Origin: Membranipora membranacea
Lineage: Eukaryota > Bryozoa > Gymnolaemata > Cheilostomatida > Membraniporidae
Length of the DNA stretch: 64,000 bases
Reading direction: 5' to 3'
Assembly (NCBI GenBank): GCA_914767715.1
Contig: OU612075.1
Coordinates: 8,988,001 to 9,052,000 of the forward strand
In this document: piece after piece, positions 35,681-48,000 of the stretch
Layout: each line of letters begins with the position of its first letter
How positions within the stretch are numbered: the first letter of the stretch is position 1
Translations under genes and position numbers: made by a program
The notes under the pieces: generated by a model
What the model saw: only the letters and a program-made list of their open reading frames with translations
What the model was told of the DNA's origin: nothing
Database searches by the model: none

Positions 35681-38600
35681 ATGAAGCTGAAGAAGTTTTT
35701 GCTCAGATACTATCCCCCTGGTAAGAGCAATATTCCACCTTTGAGTTGAGTTACAAGTAATACTGTTTGAGCTCTAGTTGATGGAATCTATTTACTGATA
35801 TCTTTCAAGACAAATTTGATATCTTTTTCACACAAAACTCATCTCAAGCATCATTTTTCCATGGCAACCACTTAGCAATGAGAGGGATTTCATTGCACTC
35901 AGCTCCAAGTGAATTTAGTCACCAATACTGATTTTTAATGTATATATGTGATTTCATTGTTGGCAATAATCTGATGTATAGGATGTAATAGATTGATCTT
36001 TTGACTTACAGGTCAACCAGTTACTTTTTAACAACTACTAACTGTTATACTTGTAAACGCTCAGAAAGAAAACCTCAATAAATAGAAAGATAATCAATCA
36101 GCATGCTGTTCATAATGTAATGTACCATATTCAAAAAATCATTATACTGATAAATGGAAGAAGTATTTCAAGGGGTTGCCAGCGTGTTCTATAGCTGAGT
36201 GGGAGGCGAAAGAGCTTCTGCACCTGGTATTGTGTGCTATTTTACTTACCTTGTTCCTTACTGTGGTGATCATCGACTTCAATAGTGGGATCACTTCAGA
36301 AGACTTAGACGATTTAGCAGGCTCATAATCGGTTAACGTTCTGGGTCAGATATCAGGGTATCAGCATATACACAGCGCTATTTTAAGTGTGGTATTGAGT
36401 CCTTACTTTATATTTTCATTTTATCAGGTATTATACTTGAATATGAGCAAGGAGGCCTTCTCAAGCAACGGACTCTAGATTTGCTGAATTTACAACCCGA
36501 GTAAGTAGAATAGTGGTTAGATTTTATGTCTCTACCAGCTTTTATGTTATATTCATTGAATTCCATATCTGGAATGGCATCATTAGCTTTCTTTTGCCAA
36601 ACAAAGGGCTTGGAAATAAAGCCAGTCCCTAGTAGCATTCTAGGAAAGCCCAAATCAGCGACGTTAAAGGCATTTTAATACTGTTTGAAGTTTTGTAAAC
36701 AAGACAATTTCCCAGGCTATTCTATTCATGCTAGTAGGAACAGCCAATCAAATCACTAGATTAGTCCCTAAGTTGATTTTGCTCACTGTATGATGTCATG
36801 ATGCTATTTCCGTTTCATGAGAAGAATTTAATTCAGTGGTTATTTTATATGGCAAATAAGATGGAGACTCACTATCAATGCTATTGATTGACAACATCAT
36901 TTAGTGTATGTATGCAAGGAGTTGGAGGACTCCTTGATGTAGTATTGGCTCATGAATTAGAGCAAGATATGCGCCAGGCCGTGGTACATTTTAATAGGGA
37001 TTGTCAACCGTCAGCCCTGGTCCTTTATTTTCAAAGTTTGAGTATTCAGGTAAGTTGTATTTTTTGGGTTGTTATTTTATGATCATACTAAGCTTGGTCA
37101 GTTTCAGCCATGTAGGTCTTTAGAGATAGTTTGCATTATAGAGTTATAGTCTGCGTAATAAAGTTATAAACATGTTCAGGGTTTTAGTAAGTTGGACAAT
37201 ACCTCCATGGATCTTTAACTGACTTAATTATGCTTAAAGGCAATCTGGAACTAATCTTGGTGAACAACCCTGCCTGTCACTGATCTGTCATACAAAGAAC
37301 GCAAAAACACTGCTACTTTCACACTGCAGATCTGTGACAAAAACAGATCGTGGACAAATTGACCATGGATGGTTTTACACCGACTTCCCTCAATAAGACC
37401 CCTGCTTGCGTAAACAATAGCATTCAATTGTATATATGGGAAATGTAGCAATCTGTAGTGTTGGTAAATTTAACTTATTTTCTTTGGTCTTTAGATCAGA
37501 TATTGATGCTGTTGTTGATGAATTGATGCGAACTGAGAAACTTATAACTGCTTCCAAAGTCGATCAGGTAGGCTAAGGTCAGAGGTCAGATACATCACTG
37601 ATCATGTGACTTTCTATTAAATTTCTATATCAAATTGATTATAGAGTATGTAGCTTGAGTACCATCAGAAGGAATCAGGTGTGATGACCCAAGGTTATTT
37701 TCAAAAATTAGGGGTAGGCACACATATGGATAGGTTCAGCGATACACAACCTAAAGCCCTGTTCACATTCTCCCAGACAGCTAACCCAGAGAGCCATCCC
37801 TGACAATGTGAGCTGGCCTTTATAATGTAATTTGATGTCTGCGTAGTCAGGTACTAATCATTGGGAGAAAGAAAAGAAAAATGTACGATTGTTAAATCTT
37901 TACCATTTCATTGACATATGTGATCTGATGCCGCTGCCCTTATCCGATTCCCTGTTTGTTGTTATACACAATACTATGTGATAGTTGTGGCACTGAATAA
38001 GTCAGCTCAGAGGCAGCTGTCTCATGATTTATCGATATAAGCATGGTAAAAATCATTCCATCCAAATCCCATTTCCTTCATTCACTTGTTCCTTGTACAA
38101 TTGGTGTATGTTCATCTCTGTATCTTCGTTTAGGTCAGAAAATTGGTGCAAAGACTACAAGAGAAATTAGCGCAAACACAAGACTCCACATTTTATCTGT
38201 TTAAAGTATTGCGAGCGCATATCCTACCACTTACTAATGTAGCATTCAACAAGTCTGGGTCCAGGTAAGCTGTTCACTGATTACTATTCTTTCTAGTGCT
38301 ACTGATCAAAATTGTCTCTCAGTGTCTTGCTGCAGTTAATATCTGACTTTGTGTTGGCTAAGCGTACAAGAACTTGAGTTTTTATTTGTGCTACAATCAT
38401 CATAGCTGTATGCTGTGGCTAAAGAGAATGGTCACATTTCTAAATCCTCTAGAAAATTTTTGGAGCAAGGCACTGTTCAAGGGTTTAACCTGTTTACAAC
38501 AAAAACAAAAATCGGCACCCAGAAGCTAACAGAGCGTACCATGTTCGTTCTATCAAATCATGTTTCTATTATTTAGAACATAGAGCAACACATAGAAATC

Positions 38601-41600
38601 CTCTTACTAAGTAATCTTTTACTGGTTATAAAAATAATCGTCATTATTATATTTACTAAATAGTTTCATTACCGGGAGTTACGATAGAACATGTAAAGTA
38701 TGGGATACGGCGTCCGGTGAAGAATTACAGACTCTGGAGGGACATCGCAATGTTGTGTATGCCATAGCCTTCAATAATCCGTATGGGTGAGTAACCACAA
38801 TCTCAATGGAACGGCTGTTTGAATTTGGACAGTATATATCCCGACTGATTGAACAATATTTGTTATGCAATATTTTTAACTTAGTCGAAATATGCCAATG
38901 ATTGACATATTATGGGAATTCCTATCCACAATGCCGAAAATTTGAGGTCAATTCCAGATATAACCCAGCACTGCAGGGTTGTATCCATTGGTTTTCAGGT
39001 GCTATGGGCAAAAGGGAAGAATTCAAAATTAAAAGCAACAAAGAAGAGATCTTCTAATTCTCAGCCTAATTCTGGAATTGTTCGCCTCCCTATCACTGCA
39101 ACACCGAGATATCTTCAGCTGGTCTGCGTTGAATTGTTTGAAAAGACAGCCTAGTGCCTGCTGTATTCTGGCTCTCATAAGGCTTATTTGTATTGTTATA
39201 GTGACAAGGTGCTGACGGGATCGTTCGATAAAACGGCTAAGTTATGGAGCGCAGAGAGCGGTAAATGCTACCACACGTACAGAGGCCATAGTTCTGAAAT
39301 TGTAAGTTATTCAATGTTGTTATTTATTGTATTGGAGACAAGATGTTCTCCATAACTCGCCAAATAAATTAAAAAAACCTTTGGAAAAAACAGGAGTAAA
39401 TGGAAAAAATGATAAATGTTTATGATATTGAGGATTGTAAAATTGAATGAGATGATGAATGGCAGTCAAAGCTGTCATTTGAGTTTGGTGTGTGATTATA
39501 TGGTGTGTATTGTAAAGAAGTCGAAATTGTATACTTTCAATCTTTGCTTGTAAATATTGATTAAATTTTGAATGCTTCCTGACTGGCTTGTTGATTTGAG
39601 AACAGCTGGTCTGGCGACAGACTAAGTTGTTTGGATAATTATGGGATTAGAAATTTCATTTACAAGGTGAAACAAATATTTTGTCATGAAATCTGATTGA
39701 TGGAAGCTTTTGTGAAATAATGACTGATCACATGCAGTCCAAGGGTGCCTGGTCTACATGAAAAGTGTAATCTTAGTTGCATTTTCACCTGGTATTGTTC
39801 ACCCCTGTGCATATTAGTTTGTTAGTCTGACCTAGATCAAGCATGATCCAATTTGCCTGCATATAGGTTTTGAGCCGCCGCCGGCTCACCAGTAGAATGG
39901 GAAAGACTGGACTGCGGGCAAATCGGATCAAACTTGATCTAAGTCTGACCTATTGGTCCTTGGTCTGCAGTAGCATTGTATATCCCAATTGAGGGATTAC
40001 TTATTGGTTTCAATCTCAAGTCCGGATATCGGACAATTTGTCTTGGGTTTTCGGAAGACTTGGTTCCATCTCACCCATTCTTATTCAAACATAGGTCCAA
40101 CCATGTGACCCAATTTTTCTAGTTTTAGGACTTCAAAGATTGGTTGTATGTGGTGCCAATAATTAAATAGCTTCACAGACCTAGATAAAGCTTGATCCCA
40201 TTAGCACGCATTCCGGTTGTTCTCATTCTACTGGTGAGCCAAAGGCGGCTCAACTATAGATGCAGGCAAAAGAAGTATACACCCAAGGGTGCTGGGGGCT
40301 GGAACAATCAACCTTGAAAGCTCCCCCAGTGGGACTCGAACCCACAACTCCTGTGGCACCAACTGCCTGGCAGTGAATAGCGAGCGTCCTAACCGATTGC
40401 GCCATCTCGCCATCTCGCCATCCCATTGAATCACACTTGATCTAGTACAGACCCATGTCACGTTAGCCTTCTAAATTATGTTTACATCCCCAGGTTTAGC
40501 TCTCACCACAATCAAAATTCTACAGGTTGTAATATTTGAATCATGTTTACTACAAGTAGATGATTGATGTCATGAAAATATGATAGTTTTGACTGAATAG
40601 TAATAAGGTTTTTCAACTTTTGTTGACAGGTGTGTCTGGGATTTGATCCTAAAAGCACAAAAGTAGCAACAGGCAGTATGGACACCACAGCTAAGATCTG
40701 GGATGTGGAGACAGGCAATGAGCTCTGTACACTCTCGGTATGTAATCTATTCTTTAGTTAACACCCAAGAGAGTAAATATTAGCTAGAGTTCAGTTTAGC
40801 TTGTGTCGGGGGTGACTTAATTTTAGCTAGCACCATTTTCCGCTATCTAAGATGGGTCTGAAAATAAAGTAATGACATGTAAATGTATGCTAGCCATGAA
40901 TTTCACTACTTCGAGACGACGGGAAATAGTGAAATTTTCATCCCGCGAATACTTAACTGCCCTAGGTCATACAACTAGGCCATAAATGATTGAAGGAGAA
41001 AGATGACATAGCTCTAAAACCTTGGTAAAAGAGTCCAATATATAGTGTAAATATGATACTTATAACATAATATATTATGATATATTAGTGTACTGGTAAT
41101 GCGGCAGCCTAGGCTCTGCTTGATCAAAAACATATTTATTTCTAACTTACTCTATAATCATCATATAAATTTTCTCTTACGATTGTTGCACCGAAAAGAA
41201 GCATTTCATTGTATATCTTCACCCGTCAGGAGTTTTAATTCCTATCACAAAGTGGCAACTGTTATAGTGCACACAGGTAAATCAGTGTTGACGATATCAA
41301 ATCCATGATTAATTTAACTGTTTCTTTTTGTTTCAGGGTCACACCGCTGAGATTATCTCGCTATCATTCAACACGACAGGTACACACCTGATCACAGGAA
41401 GCTTTGATAACACAGTCATGGTGTGGGACGTTAAGACTGGTAAGAGAGTGTATACGCTGGTCGGTCATCAGGCGGAGATCAGCAGCGCTCAGTTCAACTT
41501 TGACTGCTCTCTTATAGCCACCGGCAGCATGGATAAGACTTGTAAACTGTGGGACTTTGAGAGAGGTGGGTTTTGTTGTTAAGTTAAAGGATATAAAATG

Positions 41601-43547
41601 ATATAAAATAAGAATGCTTTTGATGAAAAGAGTGAAAATATGAAGGATAAAAAGCCAGGGAACAGCTAGATTGTTCAGGGACTGGAGTGACAGCTGTCCT
41701 CTGAGTGAGTTCTATATTCTCTTCCAATATCATGCGAGCGACAAAATTGATGCTTTAAAAAGACTAGTAACAGAGATTATAGTAATCTATGCCTTTTGAG
41801 GTGTAAATATAAGCTAGAATTTAGTTTTTCTAGTTTTGAGATGACTGCATGTTGGCTAGCATCCACTTTCACTAGCTAAGGTGGTATTTTATATATATAG
41901 AATTATGAGGGTGAGTAAATTTCAGCTAGCCATAAATTTTCCGATTTCAAGCCTGTGTAGAATCGCAATCTTCTTAAGCTGCTAAAACCTTTCTTCTCAA
42001 GGGTGTATTTCAAAGCCTGTTTTCTGGAATTGGCACAGGAATGATAGTAACGGATTTTTTGCATAACATAACTCATTGTGACCATGTATTGGTTGCTTAG
42101 GGTTCTGTTTGTATGTAGGAAGCTTTAGTGTTTGAGGACGTTTCACTTCATCTAAAGTGTAATTTTATGAAATTGGCACAGAAATGAAAACAATATTTGG
42201 GCGCTCAAAGAATGCTCAAAGGATGCTCATCTTAGTTTGCTGAGGGCTCCCATTCCCTGACACTCATACAAAGCCTTATTATATGAGCTTATTGAAAGTT
42301 TTCTCTCTTTTTCTGGTCACCAGGTTGTTGTATCGGTACACTGAGAGGACATGATGATGAAGTATTAGATATAGCGTTTGATTATACCGGCCAGAGGCTG
42401 CTCACTGCATCCGCTGACGGTACAGCCAGGTGTTACAACTCTACTACACACAGTCTTCTCAGCAAGATGCAGGGGCACGAAGGGGAAATATCCAAAGTGA
42501 GTTTGATGTTTTAGGGAGAAATATCTTAAGTGGGTCAATGGTAGTAGAAGTCCCGTTTTAGGTATGGTATTCATGTTTTAAAAAGTCAATCTAGTTTGCA
42601 TTTACCAGCATGTATTGTCTTCAATATCTTTATTGTAAGTATTATAAGAACAAACGTGGTATCTTGTGTATCAATTTCTCCTGTAATTATTTAATACTAC
42701 CTGAGCAGCAGTTCACTGCAATCCCCCTTAAATTAATGAATAAAGGAGAAGGCAACTGTCTGTAGCTAGGATTACTCCTGGTAAGTCCAGGTTGGTGAGA
42801 TGGCATGACCGGTTATTACCCAACTAACACCCTCTGGGGTGTCTTTTCAAGCCCATGTACATCACATCTTTATATTTATAGATATGCTTTAACCCGTCTG
42901 GTAGCCGAGTTCTGACAGCTAGCTCAGATAAGACAGCAAGACTCTGGGACCCTGAGACTGGAATGGAGAAACAGGTACTGGAGGGACACAGTGATGAGAT
43001 ATTCAGCTGTGCTTTCAACTACGAGGGTAACACCATAATCACAGGTAATATTTCAAATCAATTTCTATCTTATCTTCTGTCTCAACATTATTTTAGTAGA
43101 ATTAGCAGCAAACCACTCATGGGTCGTGTAAGACCTGTTATTTAAATCCTGTGGAATATAGATCTAAAAGGTGTTGAACAGGAAAGAGAAAGAAATATTT
43201 TTTCAGTTTTAAATGAGACATCATAACCTATATATCTCTACTAGACCTAGTGCTATCACTTTCTCAATGATAAGCGATTGAAAGTGAAAACATACAAACC
43301 CTACACACTTACTGCTTAAATTAACCTGTACTCTTTCAATACATTGTTGTAAAAATGTAAACGATTTGAGAGGACAACTTCAACATTGAATTGCATTGTG
43401 CCAGGGAGTTCGGTCCCAAACTCCCTGATTGTACCAATCTCCCTGATTAAAATAATACATCATTTATAATGATCACTATTATCACTGACTCATTCTTTTG
43501 TCTCATTTACAGGGAGTAAAGACAATACATGCCGGATATGGAAGTAA
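35681..43547 (+). CDS. DAW1: Dynein assembly factor with WD repeats 1 (DAW1/WDR69), 11 exons, 415 aa
   Basis: Delivers preassembled outer-arm dynein to motile cilia in the organisms where the family was studied. Exons: 35681-35720, 36428-36500, 37495-37567, 38134-38264, 38664-38786, 39202-39301, 40630-40737, 41337-41565, 42324-42496, 42882-43044, 43513-43547. Phases agree throughout. The N-terminus [14 protein letters not shown] and the end [11 protein letters not shown] match the family, and the length equals that of the human protein as I recall it. WD repeats run from about residue 95 to the end with regular GH...WD spacing, for example [33 protein letters not shown] and [11 protein letters not shown]. 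Residues 1-95 are the helical N-terminal region. It is followed head-to-tail by a paralogue. No disabling change is seen. Confidence 0.96.
39832..39941. mobile_element. MITE family 1 copy with 8-bp target duplication
   Basis: AGTCTGAC is present on both sides (39824-39831 and 39942-39949). The ends CTAGATCAAG and CTTGATCTA are inverted. An 8-base duplication is typical of hAT transposons. It lies in a DAW1 intron. Confidence 0.75.
40181..40444. mobile_element. MITE family 1 copy interrupted by a SINE
   Basis: The left part, CTAGATAAAGCTTGATCCC to GCAGGCAAA, and the right part, TTGAATCACACTTGATCTA, together make one family 1 element. They are separated by the SINE at 40271-40426. The SINE therefore inserted after the MITE. 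Confidence 0.75.
40271..40426 (-). mobile_element. tRNA-derived SINE, minus orientation, nested
   Basis: The complement of the 13.4 kb family: B box as GGACTCGAACCC and A box as CCGATTGCGCCA, with tail CTGGGGGCTGGAACAATCAA. A small GCCATCTC duplication lies near the 5' end. It inserted into the MITE at 40181-40444. Confidence 0.85.
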
Positions 43548-45003
43548 AACTGTCTCCATACCTTTATCATCTCATCATCTTATTCATCGCTGGTGAGGTT
43601 TTGCGTTGCGCCCCAGTTTGACAGGTGAGGTGTCATGTTTTACTTCAGTTCCAGCTGGATCTCCGGTCTACAACTAGCTGAAAAATCTGATTTTAATAAT
43701 TTTGTCTCCTTTGATATTTGAGTTTTGGTTTTACCATCACTTTCCGTCCCACTGATCTGATAGCTGAATGCCGTCCAGAATTCATTCCAAAATCATATTT
43801 ATTTCAGGCCTTGCCATCTGCGCCTTTTCAATTTATTCATTCTGTCTACGTTATGTTCTTCAGAAATATTCCACATTTTCACAAATTATAAAAGTGTTTA
43901 GTTGTAGTAATTTCACAATCTGATTGCTTCTGTTCTACGAGTTTTCATTATAAATACTATAATTTTGAGGCCTTGTTCCAATACAATATTGTATTATCGT
44001 GCACACACCCTATTTTTTTGTGTAAAACCAATAAAACTCGAGTCAACTTCATCACTGATATGCGGGTTCAGTTCTCAGCAATTTTGAAGTTTGCTATGCC
44101 AAAAAAATATGAGAGTTGCACAATTGTGTGTGAGATTTGGCGTCTTAATTTGATAATTGGGATGATGCCGGGGTCTTCGGGCAGGGTCAAGAACCCAGGG
44201 GTTCAGAATAGCAAGTGATGCACAAAATGTATGAAGATGGGTGTTTTTAAAAAAAAAAATAATTGTGATAAAAATGTATAGAAATCATAACTCACTATTG
44301 GCTTTATTGGGATGTAATATTGTGTGACCTCGACTCAAATTTTTATTTGCATTTGCAAATAGGCTCGATGTATGTTTGCTGTGCAGTGAGCCAAAGTTCT
44401 AAAGCTCAAATTATTGATTATATATATTGATCAGGCAAATACTTTCCATTGAATAACATGTTTAAATCCGCTGCTCTATTCAGGTAACCTAGCTGTCAGG
44501 GCTTCTATTGTATTGTATGATATAGTACTTAGTGTTTGTCTGCATTCGTTCATCAAGAATTCGGTTAGCAGGTAAGTTTATTACACTGTTGCCAGTCATT
44601 CTTATCACATTTTTTTAACGGAAAGGAAGAAGGTGTTTTGACACCTTGGCCGTTTAATTACAGTCTTGTTTAAGCATGCCACTTTTTGAAATGTGCTGTC
44701 TCATAAAAAAGTGCTAAAATGCTTAACTTCGATCAATGTAGCTTACTCCTTACTTATACTAGTCGGAACGTAGACAAAGTTTGACCCCTACCCTGCATAT
44801 GGAATTGCTCCCCCCCCCCCCCGGCCCCCACTGATCAGTCGTGGCTCACAAGTGAAGGCAGGCAAACTTGATCTAGGCGGGATGGTTTTTAGATATTGAA
44901 AAGTTATGATTCAGTAAATTAGTATTGTCTAATCATGACATAACAAAACTCATGGTTCACCTTCATTCATTTCTTTGATTTAAAGGCGAGCAGAGTTACT
45001 GAT
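43548..45003. other. Spacer between the two DAW1 genes
   Basis: It contains a candidate AATAAA polyadenylation signal at 44030-44035 for the first DAW1 gene and a MITE family 1 copy at 44769-44880 with a poly-C run. No exon matching DAW1 exons 1-3 is visible here. Confidence 0.6.
44769..44880. mobile_element. MITE family 1 copy with poly-C run
   Basis: The ends AGACAAAGTTTGACCC and GGCAAACTTGATCTAGG are inverted. The centre holds a run of about 13 C and a GTGGCTCAC block shared with other copies. Confidence 0.6.
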
Positions 45004-48000
45004 ATGGGTCAGGTCTGCTCCAGTGGACATACTGGGTAAGGCAGTCAGATGACGTAATAGGGTCTACACTTCAGTCATTTTTAAACAGACACAACTAATA
45101 CTTGCACCCTGCATAATTACACACAACTAAACATTCAATGCTGCGTTCTTCGTTCTAGTAAAAAGACTATGCAAAGACCAATGCATGTTATAGTTATGTA
45201 TGATAAAGTTTTGTCAGATTTGCATGGTAAAGAATTCAATGCTTTACTTGGTTAGTCTTTAATGCCCTGCTGCGTTTCAGTAATGCTACATCAGACTATG
45301 TTTGACGAGGCAGATATTGTTGGGGCAGGGACTGTCGGATGAAGCAACAGAATTTGGGGACTCAAACCCATGGGATACCTAAATACAGTCTGAGTGCATA
45401 AGGCTGGTCTTCTTAAATAATTTTGTTTTCTTTTCTATTGTAAAAGACTTTCGCTTGGTTGTCTAATATTGGCTGGTTTGGCTCAGTGGTAAGCTGCAGT
45501 TGGTATTGTCTACTGCTTTCACTCATACATACAATGCATATCACTATTATATAACATAGTGCAAGCTAGGCATCAATACTAGCTGTGCAAATAGAAACAA
45601 GTCAGCATGTAAATAGCAACGAGGCAACAACTTCAGACTCTTTCCGAATAGTTTTAATAATCATACTAGCATGGACACGTCCTGATACCAGTGATGCTAG
45701 ACCAAGTTTGGTCCATTTGCCTGTATTCGAAGTTGCCCACTCCACTGATCACTGCGGCGTAACCAGTGGAAGCGGAGCAACTGGAATGCAGGCAAATGGG
45801 AGTTACAGTGATGCTAATACATAGTGGAAGTTTGTTTTCCCTCCCCATGTGGTCCCATATGATCATAACTTTACAAGTCTGAGCTCTCAAATTATTTTTT
45901 AATTCACTCTTGTTTTTAATCCTGATAGCTCAAAAGTTAGTCATCACCCTGGAAAAAAAGACCAGGCAACACAAACCACCAAACAGGACTTGGAGACAGA
46001 AAAGAACCAAGACTCTCAAGAACAAAGCTCACCCCACAAGAACTCTAACAGAACTTCGGGGGATAATATTAGACATTATAAAGATAGTGAGGGCAGTTCC
46101 ACCACAAATAAGAAAAATATGGCCGCAAATGATTCACAGGAGTCTGGTGGAGACAGGTTTCACTTATTCAAAGTACTACGTGCTCACATCCTGCCGTTAA
46201 CCAACTGTGCTTTCAACAGTGATGGCTCAAAGTGAGTTTTTTCTACGACACAGCTTTTCTTGTTGAAGCCCCAAAGTAGTCAGTATGTTGGCTCTGATTG
46301 GTTATATCCCATCAAACCGCCAATCAGATCAGAGCTGACACATTGGAATGTCTTCATTACTCAGATTTCTGCAAGATGTTGAGTTTGTTATTGTAGCGAA
46401 TTAGACCTCAGATATACTGCGAGGCCATGTTGATCTGACTCTAAGTGAAAATTGTTAGATCTTATTTTAAACTTGACCTTATCGCACAGAACTTGTGCAA
46501 TCAGGTGCTCAACTCTTGACATGGTGTTCTAATATTGACAGATCTCTGTGGAGTGGTTTTTAAATATCTCTACTTGATCCAACTTTTTGTGTGGCTATAC
46601 TATAAGTACCAGATAGGACATAGGCTGTTTTACAGGACAGAATAGGCATCAGCCAGTCAAAATGTTAGGTTCTTACGAATCGCAATCCGATTCCTTCAAC
46701 TGCCAACAATTCAGCACCTACATGTTTCTGTGACTGTAACTCTTTCATTTTTGTTTCAGATTTATAACGGGTAGCTATGATAGAACTTGTCGTCTGTGGG
46801 ATACAATGACTGGGGAAGAGTTATTCACTTATGATGGACACAAAAACGTTGTCTATGCTATAGCTATTAGCTTGCAAGGGTAAGATTGTGATAATGTCTC
46901 CTTGTAGTGATTTTACATAAGCCTTGTCACGTTGGCTACCAAAAAAACCAAAGCCTGTGGCGCATGGCAAGGCTAATTTCCCACAGTTGTATGTGGAATC
47001 GACTTTTGCAAATATAACCCCCCCCCCCCACACCACTGAGGGAACAAACTTGCTCCATGCAGCACTTATCAATTTTGTTTGAAACTTGTCGTATTGTGAT
47101 CTTGATTTTCGAAGAGAAATGTCGCCTTTACCATTATTTGGAAATACATTATTTTGGGTTCAGAATTAGCACCTATCTTATTTCTTTTTCTCTCTCTCAT
47201 CCAGTGACAAAATCTTAACTGGATCATTCGATAAGACTGCTCGTTTATGGAGTATAGAAAAGGGTGAATGCTTACACACACTGACAGGACACATCAAGGA
47301 GATTGTATGTATTTATCTATACTTGAGAGGTTTTCATTTTCATTTACCCTAGAAGAGTAAAGAATTCCCGGGAGTAAAAGTTTGCCTTTTCGCGCATGGT
47401 TGTAATAGTGAAATTTATTGCTAGCTAACATTAGCCTGATAGTCTTTCATAAGCTCCCACCCTTGCGAGTGAAAATTGTTGCTAGCTGACATTATGTTAC
47501 CGCAAAACTAACATAACGAAAATAAGTTATTATTCGCCCCTCTAGGGAAGTTGGGTCATTTCAGACTCAAAATATGGTTTGTTGGGGTATTGCAGACAGA
47601 ATGATTAAATGTGGTTTTTCCATAGACCGTATATTATTTACTCTATTGGTTTTTCCCATAGCCACATTGAAAGCCTTATAAGTTATATAAGTTATATCAG
47701 TTTGACTTTGAACCTTGCAGATGCCTGATATTACTAAAATATGCCTTTATTTAGGTTGCTGTGGCATTTGACCCCTCAGGGACCAAGGTTATAACCGGCT
47801 GTATGGACAACACATCTAGAGTGTGGAGCGTTGATACTGGGAAAGAACTATTCTGTCTTGAGGTTAGTTAGAATGAAATACTCGGCTATGAGTTCATAAG
47901 TACATTAATAAATAAGATTTTACTTTTTGACGAACATTTTTTTTCTATTGTTCTCTTGTATTGGGGCAGCAAAGCATGTTCAATTGAAGTGCTGACCAAG

